Source of the DNA: JAABVD01 sp965204545
GTDB taxonomy: Bacteria > Verrucomicrobiota > Verrucomicrobiia > Opitutales > UBA2995
Direction: 5' to 3'
Assembly: GCA_965204545.1 (NCBI GenBank)
Contig: CBDBFA010000001.1
Location: 124,001 to 188,000, forward strand
DNA: 64,000 bases
Shown here: in pieces, positions 23,976-32,104 of the stretch
Layout: each line of letters starts with the position of its first letter
How positions within the stretch are numbered: the first letter of the stretch is position 1
Position numbers and translations under genes: made by a program
The notes under the pieces: generated by a model
Database searches by the model: none
Told to the model about the DNA's origin: nothing
What the model saw: only the letters and a program-made list of their open reading frames with translations

Positions 23976-24941
23976 ATGAACCGCAAAGAAATCATTCGAT
24001 CCCAAATAAACAACTGCCTTGAACGCACCGACTTACCCGGAACAAGGGTTCAAGGCAAAGTGCGCGACATCTACCCGCGCCAGGACGACATCATCTTTAT
24101 CAGCACCGACCGGCAAAGCGCTTTTGACCGCGTCCTGGCGGCTATCCCCTTCAAGGGGCAAGTCCTGAACCTGACCAGCAATTGGTGGTTCGACCACACC
24201 CGGCACATCATACCCAACCATAAGATAGCGATTCCCGATCCATCCGTTACCATCGGTCACCGTTGCGAGGTGTTCCCGGTCGAATTCGTCGTTCGCGGCT
24301 ATATGACCGGATCTACCAGCACTTCTCTCTGGACCGTCTATCGGAACGGATGCCGCAACTACTGTGGCAATCCATTGCCCGATGGCATGAAAAATAGCCA
24401 GAAATTGGAAAAGAACATTTTGACCCCGACCACAAAGTCGGACGTCCACGACGAACCGGTCAGCCCGGAAGAGGTGCTGGAGATGGGGCTGATGAATGAG
24501 GAGGATTGGCAGGTGGCCTCCCGGGCCGCCATGGAACTCTTCGCCTTCGGACAGGCGGAAGCCGCCAAACGAGGGCTTATCCTGGTCGATACCAAGTACG
24601 AATTCGGACGGGACGCCGACGGTGTCATCCGCCTCATCGATGAGATCCATACTCCGGACTCGAGCCGTTTCTGGTTGGCAGATTCCTATCAGGAGCGCTT
24701 TGCCGCCGGGGAAAATCCTGAAAACATCGACAAGGAATTCCTGCGGCTCTGGTTTGTGGATCACTGCGATCCTTATAACGATCCGGAGCTGCCCCAGGCC
24801 CCGGATGACTTGGTGGTGGAACTCTCCAGCCGCTACATCCAACTCTTCGAAATGATCACGGGAGAAACCTTTGCCATGTCCGAACTGAACCTGTCACCCC
24901 TGGAACGGATCCGAAAGAATCTGCAAGCGTTGTTTGCCTAA
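23976..24941 (+). CDS. purC: Phosphoribosylaminoimidazole-succinocarboxamide synthase (SAICAR synthetase)
   Basis: PurC joins CAIR with aspartate using ATP, step 8 of the pathway. At 321 residues it is of the longer bacterial or yeast-like type (about 300) rather than the 240-residue type. Landmarks are GKVRDIYP (ATP site), STDRQSAFDRVL, FPVEFVVRGYMTGSTSTSLW, LTPTTKSDVHDEPVS, LILVDTKYEFG and DEIHTPDSSRFW. It starts at the ATG at 23976 after an 85-bp gap from purQ; purF begins at the very next base after its stop. The preceding step enzymes (PurE/PurK) and PurB are not in the window. Confidence 0.96.
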   Translation: MNRKEIIRSQINNCLERTDLPGTRVQGKVRDIYPRQDDIIFISTDRQSAFDRVLAAIPFKGQVLNLTSNWWFDHTRHIIPNHKIAIPDPSVTIGHRCEVFPVEFVVRGYMTGSTSTSLWTVYRNGCRNYCGNPLPDGMKNSQKLEKNILTPTTKSDVHDEPVSPEEVLEMGLMNEEDWQVASRAAMELFAFGQAEAAKRGLILVDTKYEFGRDADGVIRLIDEIHTPDSSRFWLADSYQERFAAGENPENIDKEFLRLWFVDHCDPYNDPELPQAPDDLVVELSSRYIQLFEMITGETFAMSELNLSPLERIRKNLQALFA

Positions 24942-26858
24942 GTGAGCGATCCCATCAGACATGAGTGCGGTATCGCCCTCGTTCGCCTGAAAAAGCCGCT
25001 CTCTTATTATCAGGAGAAATACGACTCCCCCTTGTGGGGGTTTTATCAGTTGTTTCTCCTCATGGAAAAACAGCACAACCGTGGACAGGATGGCGCGGGA
25101 ATAGGCGCGTTGAAGTTGAATGTTCCACCCGGCAAGCCCTACATCTTTCGCAAGCGCAGTATTCAGCCCAATCCGCTGAATCTGATTTTTAACGGTTTGA
25201 TCGATGGTTATAAGGCCAAGGTCGAACGCGGAGATATTCACCCCGAATTTGCCGCCACTGTAAAAGAAAACTTCGATTTCGGAGCAGAAATCTACCTCGG
25301 CCACCTGCGTTATGGGACTTCCGGAGGTTATTCCGAGTCCAGTTGCCACCCATACTTTCGCCGCAACAATTGGCCCACACGGAATCTCATGGTAGCAGGG
25401 AATTTCAACATGACCAACACCCCGGAGTTGAATGAGCGGCTCATCAGCCGCGGGCAGCATCCCATTTTCGATACCGACACCCAATCGATTCTGGAGGAAA
25501 TCGGTTACCACCTGGACGAGGAACACCGCCGCCTCTACCACGAAAACCGCGATGTGAACGGCCTGTCCGGAATGGATAACGCCCGGGCCATCAGTGAAAA
25601 GTTGGACATTGCCGACATCCTACGGAAATCGAGCCGGGATTGGGATGGCGGGTATTCCATTGCCGGACTGATTGGCACCGGGGATTGTTTTGCCCTGCGC
25701 GATCCCTGGGGGATCCGCCCCTTCCATTTTTTCGAGGACGACGAAGTTATTGCAGTGGCATCGGAGCGCGCCCCACTCATGACCGTTTTTGCCAAACAGA
25801 CCGATAATATACGTGAGATCGAACCCGGGGAAGCTATTGTCATAAGGGCTGACGGTCGGCTGCAACACCATCGAATTCGCGATCCTTTCGAGCGCGTATC
25901 GTGCTCCTTCGAACGCATTTACTTCTCTCGCGGTAACGATGTGGATATCTATCGGGAGCGGAAAGCGCTGGGCCAAGCCCTCATCGAACAGATCATGGAA
26001 GCAATCGACAACGATTTGGAAAATTCCATCTTCAGTTTCATTCCCAACACAGCCGAAATGGCTTATTACGGTCTCATTGACGGCCTGCACAAGAGGCGGC
26101 GGCACGAAGTCAAAAAGGAGATTCTGAGAAAATCGCGAATCGGCGGCATCGATGAAAAATTCCTGGATCAAGTTATTATGCGGAACTGGCCCCGAACGGA
26201 GAAAGTCGCCATTAAGGACATCAAATTGCGAACTTTCATCAGCCAGGAAAAGGACCGGGCCGACCTCGCTTCGCATGTCTACGATATAGCCCACGGCAGT
26301 GTTCGCCCAACTGACACCCTGATCTGTCTGGACGATTCCATAGTTCGGGGCACTACCCTGCGAAAATCGATTGTCAAAATCCTGGCTCGCCTGCAACCGA
26401 AAGAAATCATCATCGTGTCAACCGCCCCCCAGATCCGTTATCCGGATTGCTACGGTATAGACATGTCCCGACTGGATAAATTTATCGCCTTTGAGGCGGC
26501 TATTTCATTACTCAAAGACCAGGGCCGCGAAGGACTCATACGCCAGGTATACCTGGATTGCCTGAACCAGGCCCGGAAACCGGTCGAGCTGATGACCAAC
26601 CGGGTGAAACAGATTTACCAAAGTTTCTCCGACGAGGAAATATCGGCCAAAATTTGCGAAATGGTTCGGCCCGAGCTGACTTATTGGAATGGTAAGCTAA
26701 CCATCATTTATCAAACCATTGAAAACCTTCGGCACGTTCTACCAAACCATCGCGGAGATTGGTATTTTACTGGCAAATATCCCACAAATGGAGGGTACCG
26801 GGCCCTCAATACCGCCTACATCAATTACTATGAACAACGGCTGGGACGAAGCTATTGA
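24942..26858 (+). CDS. purF: Amidophosphoribosyltransferase, long (Bacteroidetes-like) form
   Basis: PurF transfers glutamine-derived ammonia to PRPP to give phosphoribosylamine, the first committed step. The glutaminase Cys is Cys9 in RHECGIALVRL; an eight-residue propeptide would be cleaved to free it. The glutaminase domain shows QHNRGQDGAGIG and LGHLRYGTSGG. The PRPP motif is LICLDDSIVRGTTLRKSIV, followed by APQIRYPDCYGIDM. At 638 residues it is much longer than the usual 470-505, with inserts around 190-220 and a C-terminal extension of about 90 residues ending RLGRSY; long forms of this kind are known in Bacteroidetes. The start is GTG, adjacent to the purC stop, so translation is probably coupled. 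Confidence 0.93.
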   Translation: MSDPIRHECGIALVRLKKPLSYYQEKYDSPLWGFYQLFLLMEKQHNRGQDGAGIGALKLNVPPGKPYIFRKRSIQPNPLNLIFNGLIDGYKAKVERGDIHPEFAATVKENFDFGAEIYLGHLRYGTSGGYSESSCHPYFRRNNWPTRNLMVAGNFNMTNTPELNERLISRGQHPIFDTDTQSILEEIGYHLDEEHRRLYHENRDVNGLSGMDNARAISEKLDIADILRKSSRDWDGGYSIAGLIGTGDCFALRDPWGIRPFHFFEDDEVIAVASERAPLMTVFAKQTDNIREIEPGEAIVIRADGRLQHHRIRDPFERVSCSFERIYFSRGNDVDIYRERKALGQALIEQIMEAIDNDLENSIFSFIPNTAEMAYYGLIDGLHKRRRHEVKKEILRKSRIGGIDEKFLDQVIMRNWPRTEKVAIKDIKLRTFISQEKDRADLASHVYDIAHGSVRPTDTLICLDDSIVRGTTLRKSIVKILARLQPKEIIIVSTAPQIRYPDCYGIDMSRLDKFIAFEAAISLLKDQGREGLIRQVYLDCLNQARKPVELMTNRVKQIYQSFSDEEISAKICEMVRPELTYWNGKLTIIYQTIENLRHVLPNHRGDWYFTGKYPTNGGYRALNTAYINYYEQRLGRSY

Positions 26859-26879
26859 AGAATCCTTGGAGCGACACTG

Positions 26880-28205
26880 ATGAGACATGACATCCACACC
26901 CTGTTACTGGTTGGCTCGGGCGCGCGGGAACACGCTTTGGCCAAGGCCATTAAACGATCCCAACGGCCTCATTCCCTGGTAACCTTTGCCTCGAGCACAA
27001 ACCCGGGGATTTCTGACCTCTCGCAAACCTTCGCCCGGGGAAATATCAACGATCCCAAGGCGGTTGCGGCGTTCGCGCGCGAACAGGGTGTCACCCTTGC
27101 CGCGGTGGGTCCGGAAGCCCCCTTGGAAGCCGGGGTGGCAGATGCGCTCTGGGAAGAAGGCATTCCCGTAGTGGGACCGAGGAAGGATTTGGCCATGATC
27201 GAAACCAGCAAGGGATTTGCCCGGCGGTTGATGACCGAGTTCGCCATCCCCGGATGTCCCGATTACCGGCACTTTCGGACCTTGGAAGGGGTTGGGGATT
27301 TTCTCCAAGGTCTATCGGAAAATTTCGTGGTAAAGGCGGACGGTTTGATGGGAGGTAAGGGAGTCAAAGTTGCGGGGGATCACCTCCATTCCCACCGTGA
27401 TGCCCTCGAATACTGCGAACAACTCATCACCAAAGGCGCTTCCTTCGTCATTGAAGAAAAATGCCTGGGGGAAGAATTTTCCATGTTCAGTTTTTGTGAT
27501 GGCGCCTCCCTGAAGCACATGCCCCCGGTCCAGGACCACAAGCGTGCCTACGTGGGAGACAAGGGACCCAATACGGGAGGCATGGGAAGCTATAGCGACC
27601 GCGACCATTGCCTACCCTTTCTCAAAAGTTCCGATATCGAAGCGGCCCAGGCGACGAACGAGTTGGTGGCAGACGCCCTGCGAAAAAAAACCGGCCGCGG
27701 TTACAAGGGAATTCTCTATGGCGGTTACATGGCTACGGCTGATGGGGTTCGGGTCATTGAATTCAACGCCCGCTTCGGCGACCCCGAGGCCATGAACCTG
27801 TTAACCCTTCTGGAAACCGATATCATCGATATTTTTGAGGCCATTGGAAACGAAGCTCTCCATACTATTGAGGTTTCATTTGCCCAAAAAGCTTCGGTCT
27901 GCAAATACGCCGTACCCACCGGTTATCCCGACAATCCGGCCAAAGGTTTTGCCGTGGGAATCGGACAGGTGGAGCAACCGGAGAACCTCTTTCTCGGAGC
28001 AGTGGATTTGCGACAAGGCCGACTCATCGCTACCGGTTCCAGAACGGCGGCGGTAGTGGGAGTAGCCGCGGAACTCGAACAAGCGGAAGCCACTGCTGAA
28101 AACCTCGTCTCGCAAGTTGAGGGCAACCTGTTCCACCGCCAAGATATCGGTACCCGGGACTTGATTGAGAAACGAATCTCTCACATGCGGTCTTTGAGGA
28201 AATGA
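26880..28205 (+). CDS. purD: Phosphoribosylamine-glycine ligase (GAR synthetase)
   Basis: PurD is the ATP-grasp ligase of step 2, joining phosphoribosylamine and glycine; it acts directly on the unstable product of PurF, its upstream neighbour. The 441-residue length is normal. Landmarks are LLVGSGAREHALA at the N-terminus, VGPEAPLEAGVADALW, KADGLMGGKGVKVA, EEFSMFSFCDG, DHKRAYVGDKGPNTGGMGSYS and EFNARFGDPEAMN (metal-binding Glu and Asn). The ATG at 26880 follows 21 bp after purF with GGAG at about 26868. The sequence after its stop (28206-28389) has a short hairpin before purN. Confidence 0.96.
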   Translation: MRHDIHTLLLVGSGAREHALAKAIKRSQRPHSLVTFASSTNPGISDLSQTFARGNINDPKAVAAFAREQGVTLAAVGPEAPLEAGVADALWEEGIPVVGPRKDLAMIETSKGFARRLMTEFAIPGCPDYRHFRTLEGVGDFLQGLSENFVVKADGLMGGKGVKVAGDHLHSHRDALEYCEQLITKGASFVIEEKCLGEEFSMFSFCDGASLKHMPPVQDHKRAYVGDKGPNTGGMGSYSDRDHCLPFLKSSDIEAAQATNELVADALRKKTGRGYKGILYGGYMATADGVRVIEFNARFGDPEAMNLLTLLETDIIDIFEAIGNEALHTIEVSFAQKASVCKYAVPTGYPDNPAKGFAVGIGQVEQPENLFLGAVDLRQGRLIATGSRTAAVVGVAAELEQAEATAENLVSQVEGNLFHRQDIGTRDLIEKRISHMRSLRK

Positions 28206-28343
28206 ACGGATCCAGACGTAAAACAGAGATGCCTTCTTCAAGAAAAGAGTCAGGCCTTGAAAACTGTATTCCGTTGTACTTCATACACTTTTACAAGGCC
28301 ACCGACCCTGTAAGGCAAAACTTTTTTCATACCGACCCTTTTA

Positions 28344-28367
28344 GCCTGATTTCGATGGAAATCAGGC
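28344..28367 (+). promoter_or_regulatory. Perfect 10-bp hairpin with 4-nt loop just upstream of purN
   Basis: Left arm gcctgatttc (28344-28353), loop gatg, right arm gaaatcaggc (28358-28367). No U run follows, so it is a poor intrinsic terminator; it may modulate transcription or stabilise the processed 5' end of the purN message. It is 22 bases before the purN TTG codon. Confidence 0.6.
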
Positions 28368-28389
28368 CGGGAAATTTTAATTTCAACCT

Positions 28390-28989
28390 TTGACCTCTTC
28401 GCCCAAAATAGTTGCCGTCCTTGGATCGACCCGCGGTTCCTCCCTGCAACCGGTAATCGATGCCATCGAATCAGGCCGATTGAATGCGGAAATCGTCGCG
28501 GTTATCAGCAACAGGAAGAAATCGATTATTCTTCAACGGGCCCGTTCACACGGCTTGAACGCTATTTTTGTCTCGAGCGTGGGAAAGAAACGCGCGGAAT
28601 TCGACGCCGAGGTATCCGAGATCTTGCGGGAAGTAAATCCGGATCTTGTCCTTTGCATAGGCTACATGCGAATTCTATCCGAATCTTTTGTCGAGGAGTG
28701 GTACGGCAAAGCCGTCAACGTGCACCCATCCCTCTTGCCCAAGCACCGTGGGCTCATGGATCTCGAGGTGCACCGGGCCGTTCTGGATGCCGACGACGGG
28801 GAGACCGGCTGCACCCTCCATTTTATCGATGAAGGGGTGGATTCCGGCCCCATTCTCATTCAGAAAGAAATCCCGGTGTTAACCAATGATTCCCCCGAAA
28901 GCCTTAAAGCAAGGGTTCAGCCTTTGGAAGGCCAGGCATTCATCGAACTTATCGAAGCATGGCCTGTCGAGGGAAGGCCGCAGCAATAA
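28390..28989 (+). CDS. purN: Phosphoribosylglycinamide formyltransferase (GAR transformylase)
   Basis: PurN transfers a formyl group from 10-formyl-tetrahydrofolate to GAR, step 3. The 199-residue length is normal. It shows VAVLGSTRGSSLQPVIDAI (phosphate loop, with TRGS in place of the usual GNGTN type), ISNRKKS, VNPDLVLCIGYMRIL, AVNVHPSLLPKHRG with the catalytic Asn-His-Pro, ETGCTLHFIDEGVDSGPILIQ with the catalytic Asp. In typical PurN the HPSLLP run is followed by a F-K-G motif; here it is HRGLMDLEVHRAVL. It starts with TTG at 28390 because no upstream ATG is in frame. It ends the purine genes proper, 48 bp before the GNAT gene. Confidence 0.9.
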   Translation: MTSSPKIVAVLGSTRGSSLQPVIDAIESGRLNAEIVAVISNRKKSIILQRARSHGLNAIFVSSVGKKRAEFDAEVSEILREVNPDLVLCIGYMRILSESFVEEWYGKAVNVHPSLLPKHRGLMDLEVHRAVLDADDGETGCTLHFIDEGVDSGPILIQKEIPVLTNDSPESLKARVQPLEGQAFIELIEAWPVEGRPQQ

Positions 28990-29036
28990 TTGGAATCGGT
29001 TTGCCAGAATCGAGGCAGCCCTGATTAATCTCCCTC

Positions 29037-29516
29037 ATGTCCTTGGAAATCCGCAAAGCCACGGCGAAGGACGCATCCTCCATACTCGATTTGATTCGAG
29101 GCATCGCCGAATACGAGAAACTCACTCACCAGGTAGAGGCCACGGAGGATCTCATTCGCAAAAACATGTTTGGCGACATCCCGTATGCCTATTGTCACCT
29201 GGCTTATTGGTCCGGGCAACTTGCCGGTTACGCTGTTTACTTTTTTAATTTTTCCACCTTTCTGGCTAAACCGGGTCTCTACCTGGAAGACCTGTTCGTA
29301 ATACCCCAGTTGCGAGGCAAGGGTATTGGAAAGGCCTTGCTTTTGTCCGCGGCCCGGGAAGCAAGGATAAAAGATTGCGGTCGAATGGATTGGGTGGCTC
29401 TGGATTGGAACACCCCGGCTCACAAATTTTATTTCTCCTTGGGAGCCGAAATGCTGGAGGAATGGAAACTGTTCCGAGCCACGGGCGAAGCGTTGAGAAA
29501 ACTCGGATCCCCATGA
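29037..29516 (+). CDS. GNAT-family N-acetyltransferase (SSAT2/thialysine acetyltransferase-like)
   Basis: A 159-residue GNAT enzyme that would acetylate an amine using acetyl-CoA. The start IRKATAKDASSILDLIRGIAEYEKL and the block YLEDLFVIPQLRGKGIGKALL, holding the acetyl-CoA loop RGKGIGK, are characteristic of the spermidine/thialysine acetyltransferase-like subgroup, as is DWNTPAHKFYFSLGAEML. The substrate is not fixed by sequence. The stop codon overlaps the start of the Ddl-like gene (ATGA at 29513-29516), so the two are coupled, and both probably extend the purine transcript. Confidence 0.9.
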   Translation: MSLEIRKATAKDASSILDLIRGIAEYEKLTHQVEATEDLIRKNMFGDIPYAYCHLAYWSGQLAGYAVYFFNFSTFLAKPGLYLEDLFVIPQLRGKGIGKALLLSAAREARIKDCGRMDWVALDWNTPAHKFYFSLGAEMLEEWKLFRATGEALRKLGSP

Positions 29517-31891
29517 GCGCATTCAAAGTTGCCCTCTTGTTTGGCGGTCCCTCGGATGAACGGGGAATTTCGCTCAATTCAGCCCGATCGGTAAATGATC
29601 ATCTCGATGGGGTGGATATTGTTCCCCTCTATTTCGATTTGGACAAAGTTCCCCACTTCATCGATCGCAAGCACCTGTATTCCAATACGCCCTCGGACTT
29701 TGATTTTAAAATAAATTCCATTGGAACGCCCCTTACGGAAGGGGAATTGGTGGCCCACCTTCAGGAGGCCGATATCTGTTTTCCAGTTATCCACGGGGCC
29801 TTTGGGGAGGGAGGTGAACTGGCCCGTTTTCTGGAAGCAAACCGTATTCCGTTCATCGGCTGCAACAGCGCGTCGTCCGCCCTGGCCTTCGATAAGTACG
29901 AGGCCGCCGGGCGCCTGCGAAGCCAGGGATTCCATACCCCTCCCAGTCTTTTGCTGGAAAACCCCGATTCCCCCGTACTGGGTAAGATAGAGAAGTTTTT
30001 CCGGGAAAATAACTTGAAGAAAGCCATACTGAAACCGGCCCGTTCCGGTTCGAGCATTGGAGTTACGGTGGTAACCTCCCCTCGGGAAGGCTTGGAGGTT
30101 TTCCAGGCTTTGCATACCCGAAAGCTGGATACTCGTTTCGTGCTGGAACCATACCTGGAAGGACGTGAATTCACCGTCATCATCCTGCAAAACCTGCAGG
30201 GAGAGCCGGTTTCCCTCCTCCCAACCGAAATTGAAATTACCGATGCGGACCAATCGCTCTTTGATTACCGGCTCAAATACCTGCCCACCAGACAAGTCCT
30301 CTACCACATGCCCCCGAGGTTCAGTGGCGGCGAAGTGGCCGAAATTCAGGAAACAGCGGAAACCCTTTTTTCCCTTATGGGACTGCGGGATGCCGTCAGG
30401 GTGGACGGCTGGTTGTTGGCCGATGGAAAAATCTGGTTTTCCGATTTCAACCTGGCTAGCGGACTCGACCAAAATAGTTTCTTTTTTCTCCAAGCCGCCT
30501 ATTTGGGGTGGAGCCACAGTCGGGCCCTGCACTACGTATTGCACAGCGCCTGCCTCAGAAGGGGAATCCAACCTCCCCGGATTTCCCCTTCGGGTGTAAA
30601 ATGGGAAAAGAGAGCCGTTCGGGTATTATTTGGCGGGGATTCCTCCGAGCGCCAAGTATCCCTTATGAGCGGATCCAACGTGTGGTTGAAGCTGCGAAAA
30701 TCTCCGATCTATTCCCCCGAACCTTACTTGCTCGATGTCGATGGCCGCATATGGAAACTGCCCTACCCCGCCGCCCTGCGTCACACGGTGGAGGAAGTGA
30801 GTGCGGCCTGCCGGGAAATCATCAAGGAAATGGACCGCCTGACCGCCTACCAGACCGCCATCGGATCCCGACTCCAACCGGGCTCCTCGCTTCCCCTTGA
30901 ACCTTTGGAAGCGCCCCTCCGCATGAACATGAACGAATTTATCCAGGATCCATCCATTGTTTTTTTGGCCGTCCATGGGGGTATGGGAGAAAATGGCAAA
31001 CTCCAGGAAATCCTGGCCGGGGCCCGGATCCCGTTTACCGGCTCGCTCAGCGCTTGCGCCCGCCTGTGCATGGATAAATTCGATACGGGAAAGGCTCTGG
31101 AAAATTACGGAAAGCACGGCATCTTCGTAGCACCCAAGAAAAAATTGGATACTGGGACCCTGCTTGGCCTGGAAGAAAACAAACTTCAAACGCTTTGGAA
31201 CTCCCTCATCGAAGCCTTGAAATCCAATACCCTCATCGTCAAACCGTTGGCTGATGGTTGTTCTTCCGGGGTGGTTCGATTGGCCAACTGGATAGATCTG
31301 GCACGCTACCTGAGATTGATTGGAGAGGAGGCTGCCAGGATTCCCCGGGGCACGATGACCTATGTCACCTCCCCCGTGGAATTGCCCCAGCAAATTCCCG
31401 ATTTTCTCCTGTTCGAAACCTTTGTTGAAAGCGACCAACCGACCATTCGCGGCAGGGAACTCCACTGGAAGGCCAAGTCCGGATGGGTGGAAATCACTGT
31501 GGGGGTAATGGGCAAACGCGGAGAAACCAGGGCGCTGAAACCCAGCATTGCCATTGCCGCAGGCGAAGTCCTTTCCCTGGAAGAAAAATTCCAAGGGGGA
31601 ACCGGTATAAATATCACCCCGCCCCCCGAGCCCTGGGTAGCGGAAGCCGCGTGGAAAAACGCACAAAAGAAAATCGAATTTGTCGCTCAAAAGCTCGGTA
31701 TCAATGGTTTCGCCCGGATCGACGCCTTTATGGAGGTCCAAAAAGGCGATCTTCTCATCATTGAAGCCAACACCATACCGGGGTTGACCCCATCAACCGT
31801 TATATATCAGCAAGCCCTGGCCGAAGAGCCAGCCATCGATCCCACCCGGTTCCTGGTGAAAATTTTAGAATACGGAAATACTTTTTCTTAA
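29513..31891 (+). CDS. Tandem D-alanine-D-alanine ligase-like protein (two ATP-grasp modules)
   Basis: A 792-residue protein, twice the size of a normal Ddl (about 300-370), built of two complete Ddl-like modules. Module 1 (about 1-355) shows ALLFGGPSDERGISL, VIHGAFGEGGELARFLE, FIGCNSASSALAFDKYEAAG, ILKPARSGSSIGV and FVLEPYLEGREF, but the acceptor and metal loop reads SDFNLASGLDQNSFF in place of the usual E-x-N-T-x-PG-x-T. Module 2 (about 365-792) shows VLFGGDSSERQVSL, AVHGGMGENGKLQ, CMDKFDTGKA, VKPLADGCSSGV, ARIDAF and EANTIPGLTPST, all intact. Module 2 therefore looks like a genuine dipeptide ligase, while module 1 may have another acceptor or be regulatory. The ATG at 29513 is preferred over an upstream start at 29375 because it overlaps the GNAT stop. 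Confidence 0.88.
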   Translation: MSAFKVALLFGGPSDERGISLNSARSVNDHLDGVDIVPLYFDLDKVPHFIDRKHLYSNTPSDFDFKINSIGTPLTEGELVAHLQEADICFPVIHGAFGEGGELARFLEANRIPFIGCNSASSALAFDKYEAAGRLRSQGFHTPPSLLLENPDSPVLGKIEKFFRENNLKKAILKPARSGSSIGVTVVTSPREGLEVFQALHTRKLDTRFVLEPYLEGREFTVIILQNLQGEPVSLLPTEIEITDADQSLFDYRLKYLPTRQVLYHMPPRFSGGEVAEIQETAETLFSLMGLRDAVRVDGWLLADGKIWFSDFNLASGLDQNSFFFLQAAYLGWSHSRALHYVLHSACLRRGIQPPRISPSGVKWEKRAVRVLFGGDSSERQVSLMSGSNVWLKLRKSPIYSPEPYLLDVDGRIWKLPYPAALRHTVEEVSAACREIIKEMDRLTAYQTAIGSRLQPGSSLPLEPLEAPLRMNMNEFIQDPSIVFLAVHGGMGENGKLQEILAGARIPFTGSLSACARLCMDKFDTGKALENYGKHGIFVAPKKKLDTGTLLGLEENKLQTLWNSLIEALKSNTLIVKPLADGCSSGVVRLANWIDLARYLRLIGEEAARIPRGTMTYVTSPVELPQQIPDFLLFETFVESDQPTIRGRELHWKAKSGWVEITVGVMGKRGETRALKPSIAIAAGEVLSLEEKFQGGTGINITPPPEPWVAEAAWKNAQKKIEFVAQKLGINGFARIDAFMEVQKGDLLIIEANTIPGLTPSTVIYQQALAEEPAIDPTRFLVKILEYGNTFS

Positions 31892-32104
31892 AGGAGGGCG
31901 CCCTCCATTTACCATAACATCCTGTCCATCCTACCCATCCATGTTTCAATTGGAAGATGGCGCTTCGCTCGGTAACGATCACGTTCATGATCACGATAGG
32001 CATGCCCAATGGGCGACGCATGCGTCGCCCCTACTCCTTCTTCCTTTATTTCCCCCTCTGTGTCCTCTGGGTTCTCTGTGGTGATTAATTTAAAGGATGT
32101 CACG
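31892..32104. repeat. Spacer with GATC words and palindrome copy 2
   Basis: Between the convergent ligase and protease genes. It contains 'aacgatcacgttcatgatca' near 31974-31993 and the perfect palindrome gggcgacgcatgcgtcgccc at 32011-32030 (flanked by 'gcccaat' on the left and 'ctactcc' on the right), then 'tgtcctctgggttctctgtgg' words. The palindrome may serve as a bidirectional terminator, but this is inference. Confidence 0.7.
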
